Assembly (NCBI RefSeq): GCF_007990935.1
Contig: NZ_BJXJ01000008.1
Span: 1-64,000 of the forward strand
Reading direction: 5' to 3'
DNA: 64,000 bases
Source of the DNA: Vibrio sagamiensis NBRC 104589
GTDB lineage: Bacteria > Pseudomonadota > Gammaproteobacteria > Enterobacterales > Vibrionaceae
Shown: one piece after another, positions 45,679-57,400 of the stretch
Numbering within the stretch: the stretch's first letter is position 1
How the letters are laid out: each line of letters opens with the position of its first letter
Notes under the pieces: generated by a model
What the model was told of the DNA's origin: nothing
The model's database searches: none
Seen by the model: the letters and a program-made list of their open reading frames with translations, nothing else
Translations under genes and position numbers: made by a program

Positions 45679-48600
45679 TTAATTATCCTCGATCATGCCG
45701 GGTTCACCACGGTAAATAATCCGATCGTTACCACGATGAACACCAAATGTGACGACTGAAGATGGATTCTCTTCTTCTAGCGTTAATTTATCCCAATCAT
45801 ATTTCAACCAAGGTAAGTCATTACCATTGGGGTCTAAATTAAGATGAAACATGACTTGTTCTCTTATTGGCTTTATTTGATTGGCGCTAAGTTGCAGACT
45901 TTTGCCATTAAGCATGATCCCCTCGCCAGATAGAAATGCGTTGCCTTCAGGAGAACTTGACCAAAGAGCTGTAACGGTATGTTTTTTCCCGTTGAACATG
46001 GTTGTATTGTCATCTGTGTTAGGAATAAATTGTTTTTGTTTCCACGTTTCCACCAGTAGTGGAACACGAATTTGACTTCCTTGGTGACCACTTACATCGG
46101 CGAAATTTAAGCGTCCAAATCTAATATCGGGTTGGCTTGCAAAGATGTGTTGGTTACTAAAAAAATTTATCTCATCAATGACATCTAGGTAAACTAAACC
46201 AATTTTACTTTTTTGGCTTTTCAAACCTGAATTGAAAGGGCCATCTGGATAATTACCATCGGTATGGTCTTTTTTGAAACATGCGCTATTTTCACATGTT
46301 GGGTTGAGATTTTCTTTTTTAATCATGAATGTACCGACACTTGCGCCTTGATTGTTGTTCCATACGATATTATTAGGGGCGGGTGGTATAAACCGATCAG
46401 CGTAGTCTCCTAATTCACCCAAGTAAAATTTTTCCCGTAGATTATTGTGGAAATAAGCATAATTGATGATATTTTCTTTTTGTGCGTTCAAAGCAACAAT
46501 ATTATAACAAATTTTATCAAATGGTTGATTCATATAAATAAAATTTTGTTGGTTAGGGTAGGTCCACCGAGCCGACATAGCTTTAAAGTACTTTGGATAA
46601 AAACGACCAATATCTCGATAGCCCTGATTTACGTACATCCCTAAATAGCGCCTATCCAAGTTAATTTTGACTTTCAGACTTCCTACTTCAGACCAATATA
46701 GATGTTTGAAGTGATATTCACTTTTTTTATGCTGGGTATGTGTTTTTCTTAATGAATCTAGGCTTTCAAGTAGCGTTTTAGTTTGGTTTGCGGTTCTGAC
46801 TGGGGTAGTTTGTTCACTAGTCAATACAAGGTTAGTCATTGGCGCATCATCCAACATAAAGTTATGAGTAATGGGAATATCGCATAAGGAAGCGGTGTTT
46901 ACTTCCTGTGTTAAGTGGCCGCCTTTTTGCCAAATAACCGGTTTTATGGACAGTGAAAATTGTTCACCAGCCGCAATGAAGCCAGCCCCACTAGTCGATG
47001 TACCTGACTCGAGAGGGTGGGAGTTGGGACAAATAGCTAAAGTCCATGGGCGTGATTTGACTTCAAAGTAACCTTCGATCTCAACTTGCCCATTTTCCGG
47101 GCACGCTTTAAATCCAGTGCATTTAAAAGTATCACTCATTTTTACGCCAAATAGACCGGACTCTTGGATTAGTAAGTTGTTGCTTGAAATGCCACTTTTA
47201 AACTCAGATGTATAAAAAAAATCTCCATCGTTACCATTGTATGGTTTAATTATTGAGTGCTTTATATTTGGCTTACCATTGTAATTTGTGGCAATGATGG
47301 CTTTATTATTGCTGGTGCAGGCTAGTAAACGTGTGTGAATATTTTGTTGTTTGCCTGCAATGACGTTTATAGAGTTGATGCCATGGTTAGAAGAGCTGGA
47401 GTAAGCTTCAAATTGATATGGAGTAAACATAAACTGGACTGTTTGTGTTTTAGTTGCATCAACATCAAGGCTGAAGGTTAAAGTGTAGCGTTCATCAAAA
47501 TTAATATGTTCGATATCTTTAGGTACAACTTTAAGAGTTAAGCGCCCATCGTTTGTTGATATATAAGTATTAGGTGATAATTGTGATTTACCTTCTAGCA
47601 TTTGTAGAGAGAATAACGAAGGATGAGAAAGAGAAATGTTTACTTGAGTGCTGACTGCTTGTCCTAAATTTGTCGTGATAATATTGAACTTCGGCAATGT
47701 CTCACCGCACATTAAGGTCATTTGATTTGAAGGAGTTACCATCAAGTCAAAATCTTTTTCTAAGGGAGGAATGATCTCGCATGATGGAGGAGCTTCAGTC
47801 AGTGGGCACATAGTCGATAATTGGTTACTATATCGACATTCAGGCTCTTGATAACCACAGAAATTTTGCGTAGTGATAACAGTCGGCTCGACGGAATCTA
47901 TTTTACCGCATATAAGTACATTTTCAATTGATGGACGTAAGAATGACCTTACAGCTAAATGTGGTGAATAAACCCGAGAGGCTTTATCAATTGTCACTTT
48001 GTATGCATTAAGATTACTAGTGGTAATGTCTTTCCCATAAATTATCGTGTTAACTATATTGACATCACCAAATGACTTTAATGAACCAACAATATGGTTC
48101 TGATTACCTTCACTAAATATATAATGTCCAGTAGAGGTAATGTTTCCGCAAACATCGGTATCTTTTACACGAATACCGCCATTACTTTTTACATCTCCGT
48201 TGATGACACTACTTTTGGCATATAAAGATGCGCGCGAGGGAGCAGAAGTCGATGATCCAGTAAAAATGTCACCATCAACTTGAGCTTGGTTTAAGTCCAA
48301 TTTATGAAATGCGTAGATATTACCCAGAATGTAATTTTCGTTACCTGTGATTTCTATACTGCCTCCATTGCTGCGAATGTCTCCCCAGACAGCAGTATTC
48401 TTCAACGAGAGGTCAGCATGCGATTCAATATCACCATATATTCGAGTAACGTTAACGGTATTATTAATCTTTAGTTCAGAGCCAGCCGTTTTGATATTGA
48501 TGGGGTTTATATCACTACCAATTGTGTTGTTGCCATGTAGAGTGAAGTGTCCTGAGGATACGAGTGTCATTGCTTGATTGGAAGTTCGACTTATAACTCT

Positions 48601-48774
48601 AGCATTGAAAGGTAGGTCAATTTTACCAGAGCAAGAGTAAATATTGTTTCGTATAGTGAATGAACCATCGTGACAAATTTCATTAAGCTTTTCTAATTGA
48701 CTTAAGTCATAAACATCTGCTCGACTAGAAAAAGATAATAGAAACAGTAAACCAAAAAAACACATCAAACGCAT
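45679..48774 (-). CDS. MshQ-like giant exported protein with bactofilin-like repeats
   Basis: 1031 residues. A Sec signal peptide (FFGLLFLLSFSSRA) is followed by about ten short strand repeats of GDI-S-G type (IYGDIESHADLSLKNT, GNIYAFHKLDLNQ, INGDVKSNGGIRVKD; about 60-270), resembling bactofilin-like beta-helices. Cys-rich linkers and a DUF6701-like C-terminal half come next, marked by GRFYPKYFKAMSA, NFIYMNQPFDKICYNIVALN and YLGELGDYADRFIP. DUF6701 is the C-terminal domain of MshQ of the MSHA pilus locus. No msh gene is nearby. It could be a large cell-surface adhesin-like protein. Confidence 0.75.
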   Translation of the reverse strand: MRLMCFFGLLFLLSFSSRADVYDLSQLEKLNEICHDGSFTIRNNIYSCSGKIDLPFNARVISRTSNQAMTLVSSGHFTLHGNNTIGSDINPINIKTAGSELKINNTVNVTRIYGDIESHADLSLKNTAVWGDIRSNGGSIEITGNENYILGNIYAFHKLDLNQAQVDGDIFTGSSTSAPSRASLYAKSSVINGDVKSNGGIRVKDTDVCGNITSTGHYIFSEGNQNHIVGSLKSFGDVNIVNTIIYGKDITTSNLNAYKVTIDKASRVYSPHLAVRSFLRPSIENVLICGKIDSVEPTVITTQNFCGYQEPECRYSNQLSTMCPLTEAPPSCEIIPPLEKDFDLMVTPSNQMTLMCGETLPKFNIITTNLGQAVSTQVNISLSHPSLFSLQMLEGKSQLSPNTYISTNDGRLTLKVVPKDIEHINFDERYTLTFSLDVDATKTQTVQFMFTPYQFEAYSSSSNHGINSINVIAGKQQNIHTRLLACTSNNKAIIATNYNGKPNIKHSIIKPYNGNDGDFFYTSEFKSGISSNNLLIQESGLFGVKMSDTFKCTGFKACPENGQVEIEGYFEVKSRPWTLAICPNSHPLESGTSTSGAGFIAAGEQFSLSIKPVIWQKGGHLTQEVNTASLCDIPITHNFMLDDAPMTNLVLTSEQTTPVRTANQTKTLLESLDSLRKTHTQHKKSEYHFKHLYWSEVGSLKVKINLDRRYLGMYVNQGYRDIGRFYPKYFKAMSARWTYPNQQNFIYMNQPFDKICYNIVALNAQKENIINYAYFHNNLREKFYLGELGDYADRFIPPAPNNIVWNNNQGASVGTFMIKKENLNPTCENSACFKKDHTDGNYPDGPFNSGLKSQKSKIGLVYLDVIDEINFFSNQHIFASQPDIRFGRLNFADVSGHQGSQIRVPLLVETWKQKQFIPNTDDNTTMFNGKKHTVTALWSSSPEGNAFLSGEGIMLNGKSLQLSANQIKPIREQVMFHLNLDPNGNDLPWLKYDWDKLTLEEENPSSVVTFGVHRGNDRIIYRGEPGMIEDN

Positions 48775-49251
48775 TTAACAATATATTCCAAATAAAACAA
48801 CAAAATTAACAATTGTTGGATAGATAAGTTGTTATAATATACAGTCTATCATTCTGTTTGTGAATAAATTATAGCTATCAATGGAATTAATTTTTGATTG
48901 CTATATCCACTTCCCCAGAGCTTGATGAATGGTGGGCAACAGATGCCAGATAACTATTGGAAGTATATAAGCGTGAGTTTCTCCTGCTTATTGAATGAAG
49001 CGAGTCAATATACTTCTTCGCCGTCAAGGCTATGTTGTGCCGAGAAAAGAGTGTAGCTAGCAGCAAGCTCACTTTACAACTTGAATGGACCTTCATTAAT
49101 CTGCTTGATAGTGGGTTTTAAAAAGGGATATGCCTGCTAACATAATTGCAAAATTTTAATACGGGTGACTTTTTGACTCACATAGAAAGCTTAGCACAAA
49201 AGAATGAAGTGAATCGCCCAATAGTCAATTAGGCGAGTAAATTATAGGTAA
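48775..49251. other. Intergenic gap
   Basis: I see no supported gene. A 69-codon minus frame (48887-49096) has no ribosome site. Some GC-richer bases around 48900-49090 could be mobile-element debris, but nothing is identified. Confidence 0.35.
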
Positions 49252-49782
49252 TTAGTTTATATGTCCAGAAAAGCGGAAGCTTCTTGAACGTGAGTAACCG
49301 ATATCTTTGTAAGTGCCTTCCATCGTATTATTTTCAGTAGAAAAGTAGTTAATATTAATTGCAGGGTTATTGCTGTAACCATTAATATCAACTTCAATTT
49401 TACCACCTTTCACGCTAGCGATACCTGATCCCGTTCTAATTACATTCCCATCATAAACTTGCATAAATTTCACATTGATACCCGAACCTTGATAGGATAT
49501 TTGTTGAAATTCAAGTTTCCATTGAGGTGATAATGTCCATATTGTTCCAGCTAAGGTACTCAATGAATTGGAGTGAGTAAAGTTTTTGGCGATTTTAACT
49601 TGTCCATCCTCCGTTAGAAAAATGATTTCATCACGTCCATCACCATCTGTATCTCCGAGGGAAAATTGACGAACTTGCTCATGGTCAAGAATATTAGAAA
49701 CTGAAAAGCTATCATTTGCGTGGACAGCACTTATGTTAAAAATATTAATGCTTAGAAATATGGTATAGGTATGTAGCTTCAA
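49252..49782 (-). CDS. Exported FG-GAP/calcium-site protein
   Basis: 176 residues with a Sec signal peptide (TIFLSINIFNISAVHA). One FG-GAP-like unit follows, with the DxDxDG calcium motif (GDTDGDGRDEIIFLTEDG), then a beta-rich C-terminal part ending RSRSFRFSGHIN. The start is TTG 49782 with AAGGG upstream. Function unknown. Confidence 0.65.
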   Translation of the reverse strand: MKLHTYTIFLSINIFNISAVHANDSFSVSNILDHEQVRQFSLGDTDGDGRDEIIFLTEDGQVKIAKNFTHSNSLSTLAGTIWTLSPQWKLEFQQISYQGSGINVKFMQVYDGNVIRTGSGIASVKGGKIEVDINGYSNNPAININYFSTENNTMEGTYKDIGYSRSRSFRFSGHIN

Positions 49783-50101
49783 GATTTACCCTTATTTAAG
49801 ATCTGTTTTATAAATAAGAACATTAAATGCGAGTTACTTCAAACTGAATTTTTGATATTTGTCTGGTATTACCAATAAATATGACTTAGGTTGGTTAAGT
49901 TTGCCTCATTAAAATTCATAAATAATTATAGATGAAATTAATTTTTTTAAATTTAAGCTTTAATATTATTTCTGTTTTTAAATTATTTACTATATTTGAT
50001 TTTTATCACACTTCAAGCTTTAATGTTTATTTTTATATTGTTTTTCTTGAAATGCAAAGAGTAATAAAAGATATTCCACTTTGCAAATACAGGAGGAATA
50101 T
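49783..50101. other. AT-rich divergent promoter gap
   Basis: About 320 bases between divergent genes with no frame worth calling. The last bases contain the strong ribosome site of the next gene. Confidence 0.4.
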
Positions 50102-51067
50102 ATGAATTATAAATCACTCGCAACATCATTATTAATTGTAGCATCAATACCAACATTTGGAACCACAATAAACATTAAACCAGATGTAAAAAGTCTTTTA
50201 CCCGCAATGATACAGGAGCCTAATTTATATCAGGCTCCTAAGTTTGATTATTTTGATTTATCTGAAGACTACTTATTAAATAGAGCAGAAGCGACAGCAA
50301 GACTTCCTAATGTTTTAGATAGTATTCAAAGAGTTTGCATGGAAGTCATTCATGATCAAGACTTAGAGCAAGGTCCTAGGTCACAATCTGGATTATTAGT
50401 TTATTCTTATGTTAATTCACCGGATGGCAACAAAAAACATAATAGAACAGTAGGGTTTAGAAGCCAACTAGAAATCAACAATGAACACTGCTTTGATGAA
50501 GAACCTACACTTTATGAAAAGTGGAATGCAGACAAATATATAGCTTTTACGCCGTATACTTCGACGCTAACATTAATAGAGAGCGTTAATATCCGAATCG
50601 AAGGGAGGATCTCTATATCTCAAAATGCAAGTGAATTTGTGGCACAGTATTATGATTTTATTAGAAAAGTTGGTTTTGATCAGGCAGCTATTTTCTTTCA
50701 TAGTGAAACAATTACAGACTTAAAAAACTTTATAATACTAGGAATAGAGGATAATAATGAAACAGTGGAGTTTCTTAAAGATGCTGCTTTGGGCAAGGAT
50801 GTTACTATTTCAGATATAGAATTAATGGATGACATTGATTTTATGAACAAAATACTTTCTTTAATTCAGAGATTTCAAGGATCAAATAAAATACGCATAA
50901 CGGATTCTAAAGTGATTAGTGAAATCGATTATCAAGATAAAAAACTTGTCACAGTTGAGAATGTAACCAATGATATTACAAGTTATGAAGTTGTTGTCCT
51001 TAAGGAAGATCAAGGTTATTGGAAGATTGACTTTAGAGAAAAGATAAAATCTATTTTCTGGCAATAA
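50102..51067 (+). CDS. Exported protein upstream of the giant toxin-like gene
   Basis: About 321 residues. A Sec signal peptide (NYKSLATSLLIVASIPTFG) precedes a mixed helical/beta protein with two Cys (RVCMEV, EHCFDE). A C-terminal strand pair (YEVVVLKEDQGYWKIDF) resembles NTF2/DUF4878-type ends. ACAGGAGGAATAT is an ideal ribosome site for ATG 50102; the 50081 start has none. It is 356 bases before the giant gene, same direction, so a secreted partner or chaperone is possible. No family recognised. Confidence 0.7.
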   Translation: MNYKSLATSLLIVASIPTFGTTINIKPDVKSLLPAMIQEPNLYQAPKFDYFDLSEDYLLNRAEATARLPNVLDSIQRVCMEVIHDQDLEQGPRSQSGLLVYSYVNSPDGNKKHNRTVGFRSQLEINNEHCFDEEPTLYEKWNADKYIAFTPYTSTLTLIESVNIRIEGRISISQNASEFVAQYYDFIRKVGFDQAAIFFHSETITDLKNFIILGIEDNNETVEFLKDAALGKDVTISDIELMDDIDFMNKILSLIQRFQGSNKIRITDSKVISEIDYQDKKLVTVENVTNDITSYEVVVLKEDQGYWKIDFREKIKSIFWQ

Positions 51068-51423
51068 ATATTATTATTACTTTATCTTCTAATAAACTAC
51101 TTATAGTTAAATCAATGATAGATTAAGTAGAAATAATATCAAATTGTTAATAATTAATTCATTGTGCCTTGGTTTGTTTGTTTTTATTTATTTTTCTAAA
51201 AATAAAACCAAGGCAAAGAATGCTTATATTTTTAAATATAATATTAAAAAAGATAATGAAAACTAATTTTCTAATTAATTTTTTTCTAAATTAGTTTCTA
51301 TAACCTTTATTATAAAAAACTCTTTTTCTTCATAAAAATCACTTAAAAATTAAATAAAAGTTTGAGTTATAGTGTTTCATTTGTTAGTTATATATATCCA
51401 TTTTGATTTTATAAATGTAAATT
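51068..51423. other. AT-rich gap before the giant gene
   Basis: About 356 bases, AT-rich, with no gene and no clear terminator. It could hold a separate promoter for the giant gene. Confidence 0.4.
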
Positions 51424-54400
51424 ATGAAAAAAAAGATCTTATCTACAGCATTGGCATCAGTTTTTTTATCTCCTTATTATAGCTATGCTGGAGATAGCAA
51501 TGAAATTCCTTCTTCCGTAATTGAAAGTCCTAAAATTTCGATGGTTGAGGAAAAGAAATTTGAATTAGGATTTGAAGCATTCTTAGCGGGATTGCGGAAA
51601 GTAAGAGACTCAATTAAGCGCAGCCCTGAAAATAGTGCTTTGATTGCGAATATCAAGGATGTTCTTCAAAAAGAAGGAGCTTGGACTATTCAAGCACGAC
51701 AAGATTATATTTTGCTAAAATTGAATATCCATCAAGCTTTTTATGACCAATATTCTGCTGACAAACCAGTGAACTTACAACCTTTAACAGATGAAGAAAG
51801 TTCTCGATTTTTTAATTTGCTGACAGCAGCTTACTTGGAAGATCCTTTTTTGAGGATTAATATTCAAGGTTATCATGAAAGGCCAATAACCGAAGTACCT
51901 AGAGGCTATTTTATTCATAATGCTGATGCTGCTCGTTTTGTTCCTGAAAGCTTTTTTCATGAATTAGATGATAATGATTCTTTACTTAGTTCCCGTTTAA
52001 CATTGAATTTCACAAAAGAATACTTGCCTGAGGTTATCAATGCATTTACTAAGCTTTATTCAGGTGAAGTGGCTGATATTGTTCAACAAGCTAAAATTAT
52101 GGCCCCTAATCGGTTTCCTACTTTAACCGATCAAGCAGTATTATACTTAGATGATGCGAATAAAAGTAATGCACAGAAAGTTATTCAATTTTTGGATAAA
52201 TATATTCCTCCACAGGCATGGGTTGATCACGAGCCTTTAGGGATGATTTCGTTAGCCAAAGGACGTAATTATTCTGAGAGTTCTCGGTTCACTTTTTCGA
52301 GTCATGGAGGAGCTAGAGCAGTTGTTGCTGCGAATACTATTCTGGAAAACTTGTTCTCTAACGAGTCTCTGGCCATTCTTTTACCAGAAATGTTAAGTCA
52401 GCACGGTTACGATTCACAAAGGATTCCTTTAATCGATCCATCTTTTGATCATAAATCTCAATTGACAAACTCACAAAGTGCGGTAAGGGATTTTATTTTT
52501 GATCCACAAAAATTTTTGAAAGAATACACTCTTGATGTGACGCCATTACTTATTAAGAATGGACGAACAAAAGGTAGACCATCCTTCAATAAAGGAGAAG
52601 ATGGTTATCAGCTGAGTTTTGAAAGAGAGGAAATTTCTTCAAGTAACAAATTGAAAGTTTTGTTACCTCCTTTGTTGGATAATTTACCTTCTTATATTGA
52701 CGTAAAAAAAAGTGCTCGTATTGGCCAAATTGTTGTTGCGGCATCAAGTAATGGTGGTACTTTGGTCGTCACCGACCGAAATTCTGAATATTACCGTATT
52801 TTTTTCGACAAGCGCCCACATGCTTACGCACTTTATGACAATGTTGTTGCTTTGCGCGATCTTACATCTGGTTATCGAATTGGTGAAGAAATTAAATTTA
52901 CTTCAGGATTGGATGCAACTTTTTTCATGTTTAATGAACAAGGTTGGCAAAGTATCGTTCAAAAACAATCATTTAATGCTTTTAGTGACTTGGAGGTTCG
53001 TCGTACAGGGTCTACAACGGCAATTCCATTTGCACCCGTTGGGCAAAGTCTAGATACTTTATTTGAACAAGGGCGTATCGGAGTGCAGAAACAACTGCTG
53101 AATTTGGCCGAGCGCTTTGGCATTAATACGACTGGTATTGAAGATCTTCCTTATAACTCATTAGAAGCTAAAGTCTTAGAGCAGCACTCTAGCTTGGCAC
53201 GGTGGAATCAACTAAGATCGAGTCTGACCCAAAAAGTCGCTATGCAAAGAAAAACTTTAGCACGCCAAAGGTTGGTTTTATTGGCCAAGCTGAAACTACC
53301 CGGACATCCAAATAAGTCAGAAATCAAACAACAGCTTTCTCGTTTACGCTCAAGTTTGCTAGAGCTTGATAATAATGCACAGGGCTTGATTAATTTGTCT
53401 CGTGGATTAGACCAAATGTGGCTCAACGTACAACAAAAAGCAGAGTCTGGTCTTGGATCGTTGATTATTACAGATGAAAGTCTTAGAACGGGGAATTTTG
53501 ATAAAGAGCAAATTCACCAACGTTTTATTGCTAAGGAGCAGGCTTATCAGAGGTTCACTGGAAGTCAACGGGCTCATTTTGATCATGGATACGAGCATTA
53601 TCAGAATATTGAATTACCTAATTTAGATGCTTCAATGACCTTGTCACAAAAACAATTATTACTCCTTAGTAGTGATGAGTTAGACGCAGAGCAGAAAGGT
53701 GCGTTAGTGCGCATTATCAATAATCAAATTGATAAAATAAAGATTACGAAAACACTTGAATTAACTGCTAAATTTAACCAAGAAGCGACGAAATTAGGTG
53801 GTCGTATTGTTGCAAGTATACCACAAGATTTTGTTGTAAAACTTATGGGAGATGGGAGTGGTCGTTGCTACCCTTTAGTCCGAGCGATGTCTGTGGCTAT
53901 ATCTCAAGGAAAAGAAGCCGTTGGGCAATTTTCTAATAAGCTTTTTATTGGTGCGGCTAACCCCCAAGATATTGAAAGTCAGTTTTTTCTTGATGCTTTA
54001 AATAACCTTCATTCCAGTGATGGTGCTAGAGAAAGTAGTAATGATTTAGGGCAAATGGATATCAATGGTGTGATATCCATTTTAGAACAAGAGCTATCAA
54101 GTAAAGGTCAGGCATCCTTTGCCTTAAACACATCCACACACTCCGTGGGAATATCAGCGATCAATGACATGGGACAAAAACGCTTTTATTTTTACGATCC
54201 TAATTTTTCTCTAGTTGAATTTCCTAACTTGCAAGCACTCAAAAAAGGGCTTGAAGCTCACTTTGTACTTAATGGTATGGCGGAGCATTATCTTGCATTT
54301 GGTACTCGAGCAAAACCAGAGTTTAAATTAGTTCAAATTGATACTGCACAAATGGCACTCGTTGAGGTGCTACCTGGTCAGCAAGTATTTAGTTTAACTT

Positions 54401-57400
54401 CAGAAGAGCCATTAAGCCCTGTGAGTGATGGCTCACCGTTCATTAGCTTTGATGATGACAGGTCTATTGTTACTATTGATGAAGATGCAGCTTCGATTAT
54501 CACACTTGATGATGATGAATCAGTCATTGTATTAGATAGTGCAGATGAGCAATTAGAACAAGATTTGGCTTTAAAAATGAGCCTAACTAAGCTCGAAGCA
54601 TTTGAGCATGCCAAGACATTATCGTTGGCGATCTCTAAAGCAAAGCTACAATATAATATTCCCGTAGATTGGTTACCTGTCATCGGTAGTATTGAAGAAT
54701 CTAACCCTGGATATTCCTCTATTTCTTTTGTTGATCCAATCGGTGAACAGCAAAAAAGAGTGGAGATACTTGGCCGTGATCTCGTTGTTGTGAACCAGTA
54801 TCTTAATGATCAATATTCTTCAATGAAGAGCCGCTATGATATGCAGAGTGGGCAAAAAATTCAGTCGTTTGAATTTGAAGATGTACAAGGAATAGATGGA
54901 CTTAATGCTGCATTTGCTGTCCAGTCTGTGATTACTTGGTATCAAAATGAGCAAAGGGCTCAATTGGCTGTAGAGCATAACGATTCATTGTTACGTGCAT
55001 TAAAAGTACACAGTTATGTGATGGCCACACAAATTGTGCATGGTGTGGCTATGGATGTATCACATGTCGTGAATCTGTTTAGGGTGGCGTTATCGACAGA
55101 TGCTGAGCTGGTCAACATAACAATGAACAGTACTTTTGGGCTGGCCAATCAAGGTGTTGGGCTTATTTTTGGTGCCCTTAATGTTAGTTTGAATTCTTAT
55201 GAATTAGCACATGCGAAAAATGTTCAGCAAGCTTCTGTTTTTGGCATGCAACTAGGAATGAATTCAATTGGAATGGCCCTTGGTGGTAGTGCGATGGTGG
55301 CAGGCACTATTGGGGCATCAACTACCGCATTAGTATTAGGTGAAGCCGGTGTTTTAGTTGGTGGGTTGGCTGTTGGGTTTACTGCTTTAGCGGATGCATT
55401 CGGTAAAATTGCACTGGATGCTCAACAAGTTGGTCACTATTTTCAGCAAGTCGATATTGCTTATCGTGATGGAGGTTATCGCTATGATCCTAAGAGTAAT
55501 CTTCTGGTTCCGTTGCCAGGTGCCGTTGTTAATCGGATTGATTTCTCGCGTGGTGAGATTGAATTAGGTAGTCAATTCCTTTATTCATCACGGGACGGCA
55601 GTACCGGTTCTGGACGATTAAATTATTTCTTTTGGGCTGGTGATTTACCAAAAGCATTGAAAGATAAAAGTAAGGCATTACCTATCCGTCAGCGCTTGGG
55701 CTATAGCAGTTTGAGTTCACCAAATATGGATGAAAATACTATGCTTATGTTACCAGCTACAGGGTTATCTTATGTCGATTATGATTATGAAATACTACCT
55801 GGCGCCACGACGAGGAATGATGCTGGCTTTGATGTACTTAGAAAGCTGGAAGCAAAACTTGATTTTGATTTTGACTTTTACGTTTTTCCCTCTGAATATT
55901 TGATTCGAAGTATGAGAGAGGAATTTGTTGATCATACTGTGGATATTAAACTCGGTCGACAAGATCGCATTGTAATTACGCCGAAAATTAATGGTTTTAA
56001 CTTACGCAAACTGAATTATCGTTTAAGTGCAGAGCAAGGAAAACAAACCTTATTGGTTCAAGATTATGGTCATTATTCATTAATAGAGGAGAATGGACAA
56101 AAAGTCGAGTGGTTGATTGATGCTCGTGAAATGCAACAGCATCGTCCAGTATTGCATGACGGTATATTAGAGGTTGGCTCTGTTAAGATCCGAGTCAATG
56201 AACTTGAACATTCGATTATTACTCTGTTTATGCCGAATGGCGATGTATGGCAAGCTACGCCTTCGACTTTATCTCTGACAGAAACTGATGCAACTCAACA
56301 AACGACGAGTCAAGATGTATTGCATCATTTAAAGCAACTAGCACAGGATCATCAACTATTTGGTGATTATGTGACTATTGATAATTATCTAGAAAAGGGG
56401 CAGCCATTAGGGCGTGCTTATTATGACGTTCAGCAGGATCGAATCATTGCTAATCGTGAAGTAAGTGTTGAGTTATCTCAAGAAGCGAAATTACTTAGTG
56501 TTCAAGCCGATAGTGCACTGTTTTTTAACCAACATTATGGTCACTTATGGAAGGTTGATACAGCAACTGGTCTTGAGCAAGAGTCTTATCAGCTCCACCA
56601 ACCAAAAATTCAAGCAATTTCGACAATCTTTGATGCTTGGGTTGAAGCTGACATTGTTTTAGTTTCTGCAACCTATCATATGCCTGATCAATCTGTGATT
56701 AAATATTTGTATCGTCTAACTTCAGAGGGACTGATGCTCACCGATATACATGGTGATAGAGACCTTTACCAAGCGGTCAATATGGCTTCGCTGGGACAGC
56801 ATAGAAACCTCGTTTCTCGTACATTACAAGTTCGAGAACAAGATAGTCATTGGTCTAGTTCGATACAAAGCCTTTCTCCAATAATTTCAGATGCTATAGA
56901 AATTGGTTCGGAAGGAGAGACTCCGGTATGGAGTGTGCTCAATGAAAGTTCATTACTTAAGGTTTACTTAGATCATCCAGAACCTAATTTACAACTGTTA
57001 TTAAGTGATAATGGTACACACTATTTTTATAATAAAGAAAAGCATCTATTGTATCTTTTGAATAAAAACGGTATCAAAACAGTTATATTAAATGAAAATG
57101 ATCAAATAAGTGCTCATCAGCATATCTATCTTACTAAAGCATCAGGCGAAATGGGGATGATTGATCAACACGGGCAATTTCAGCTGCTTGGTTTAAGTCG
57201 GCGATGGTTCGAGATGAACCAAAGTGACTGGCAGATAACGTTGCGTCAGAAATTTTTAGGGACTAAGACACCAATAATGTTGATGGGGTTGACGGATTAT
57301 GAGCGTAACCCTATTACCGTGTGGTATCTTCCTGAGGATGAGCAATTTGTTCTTCTGGAAAATAGTGAAGATTCTCAGCCATTGATCCTAGTCGGTAAGA

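Noticed and set aside
48887..49096. 69-codon minus frame
   Set aside because: No ribosome site; the Ser-rich translation matches nothing.
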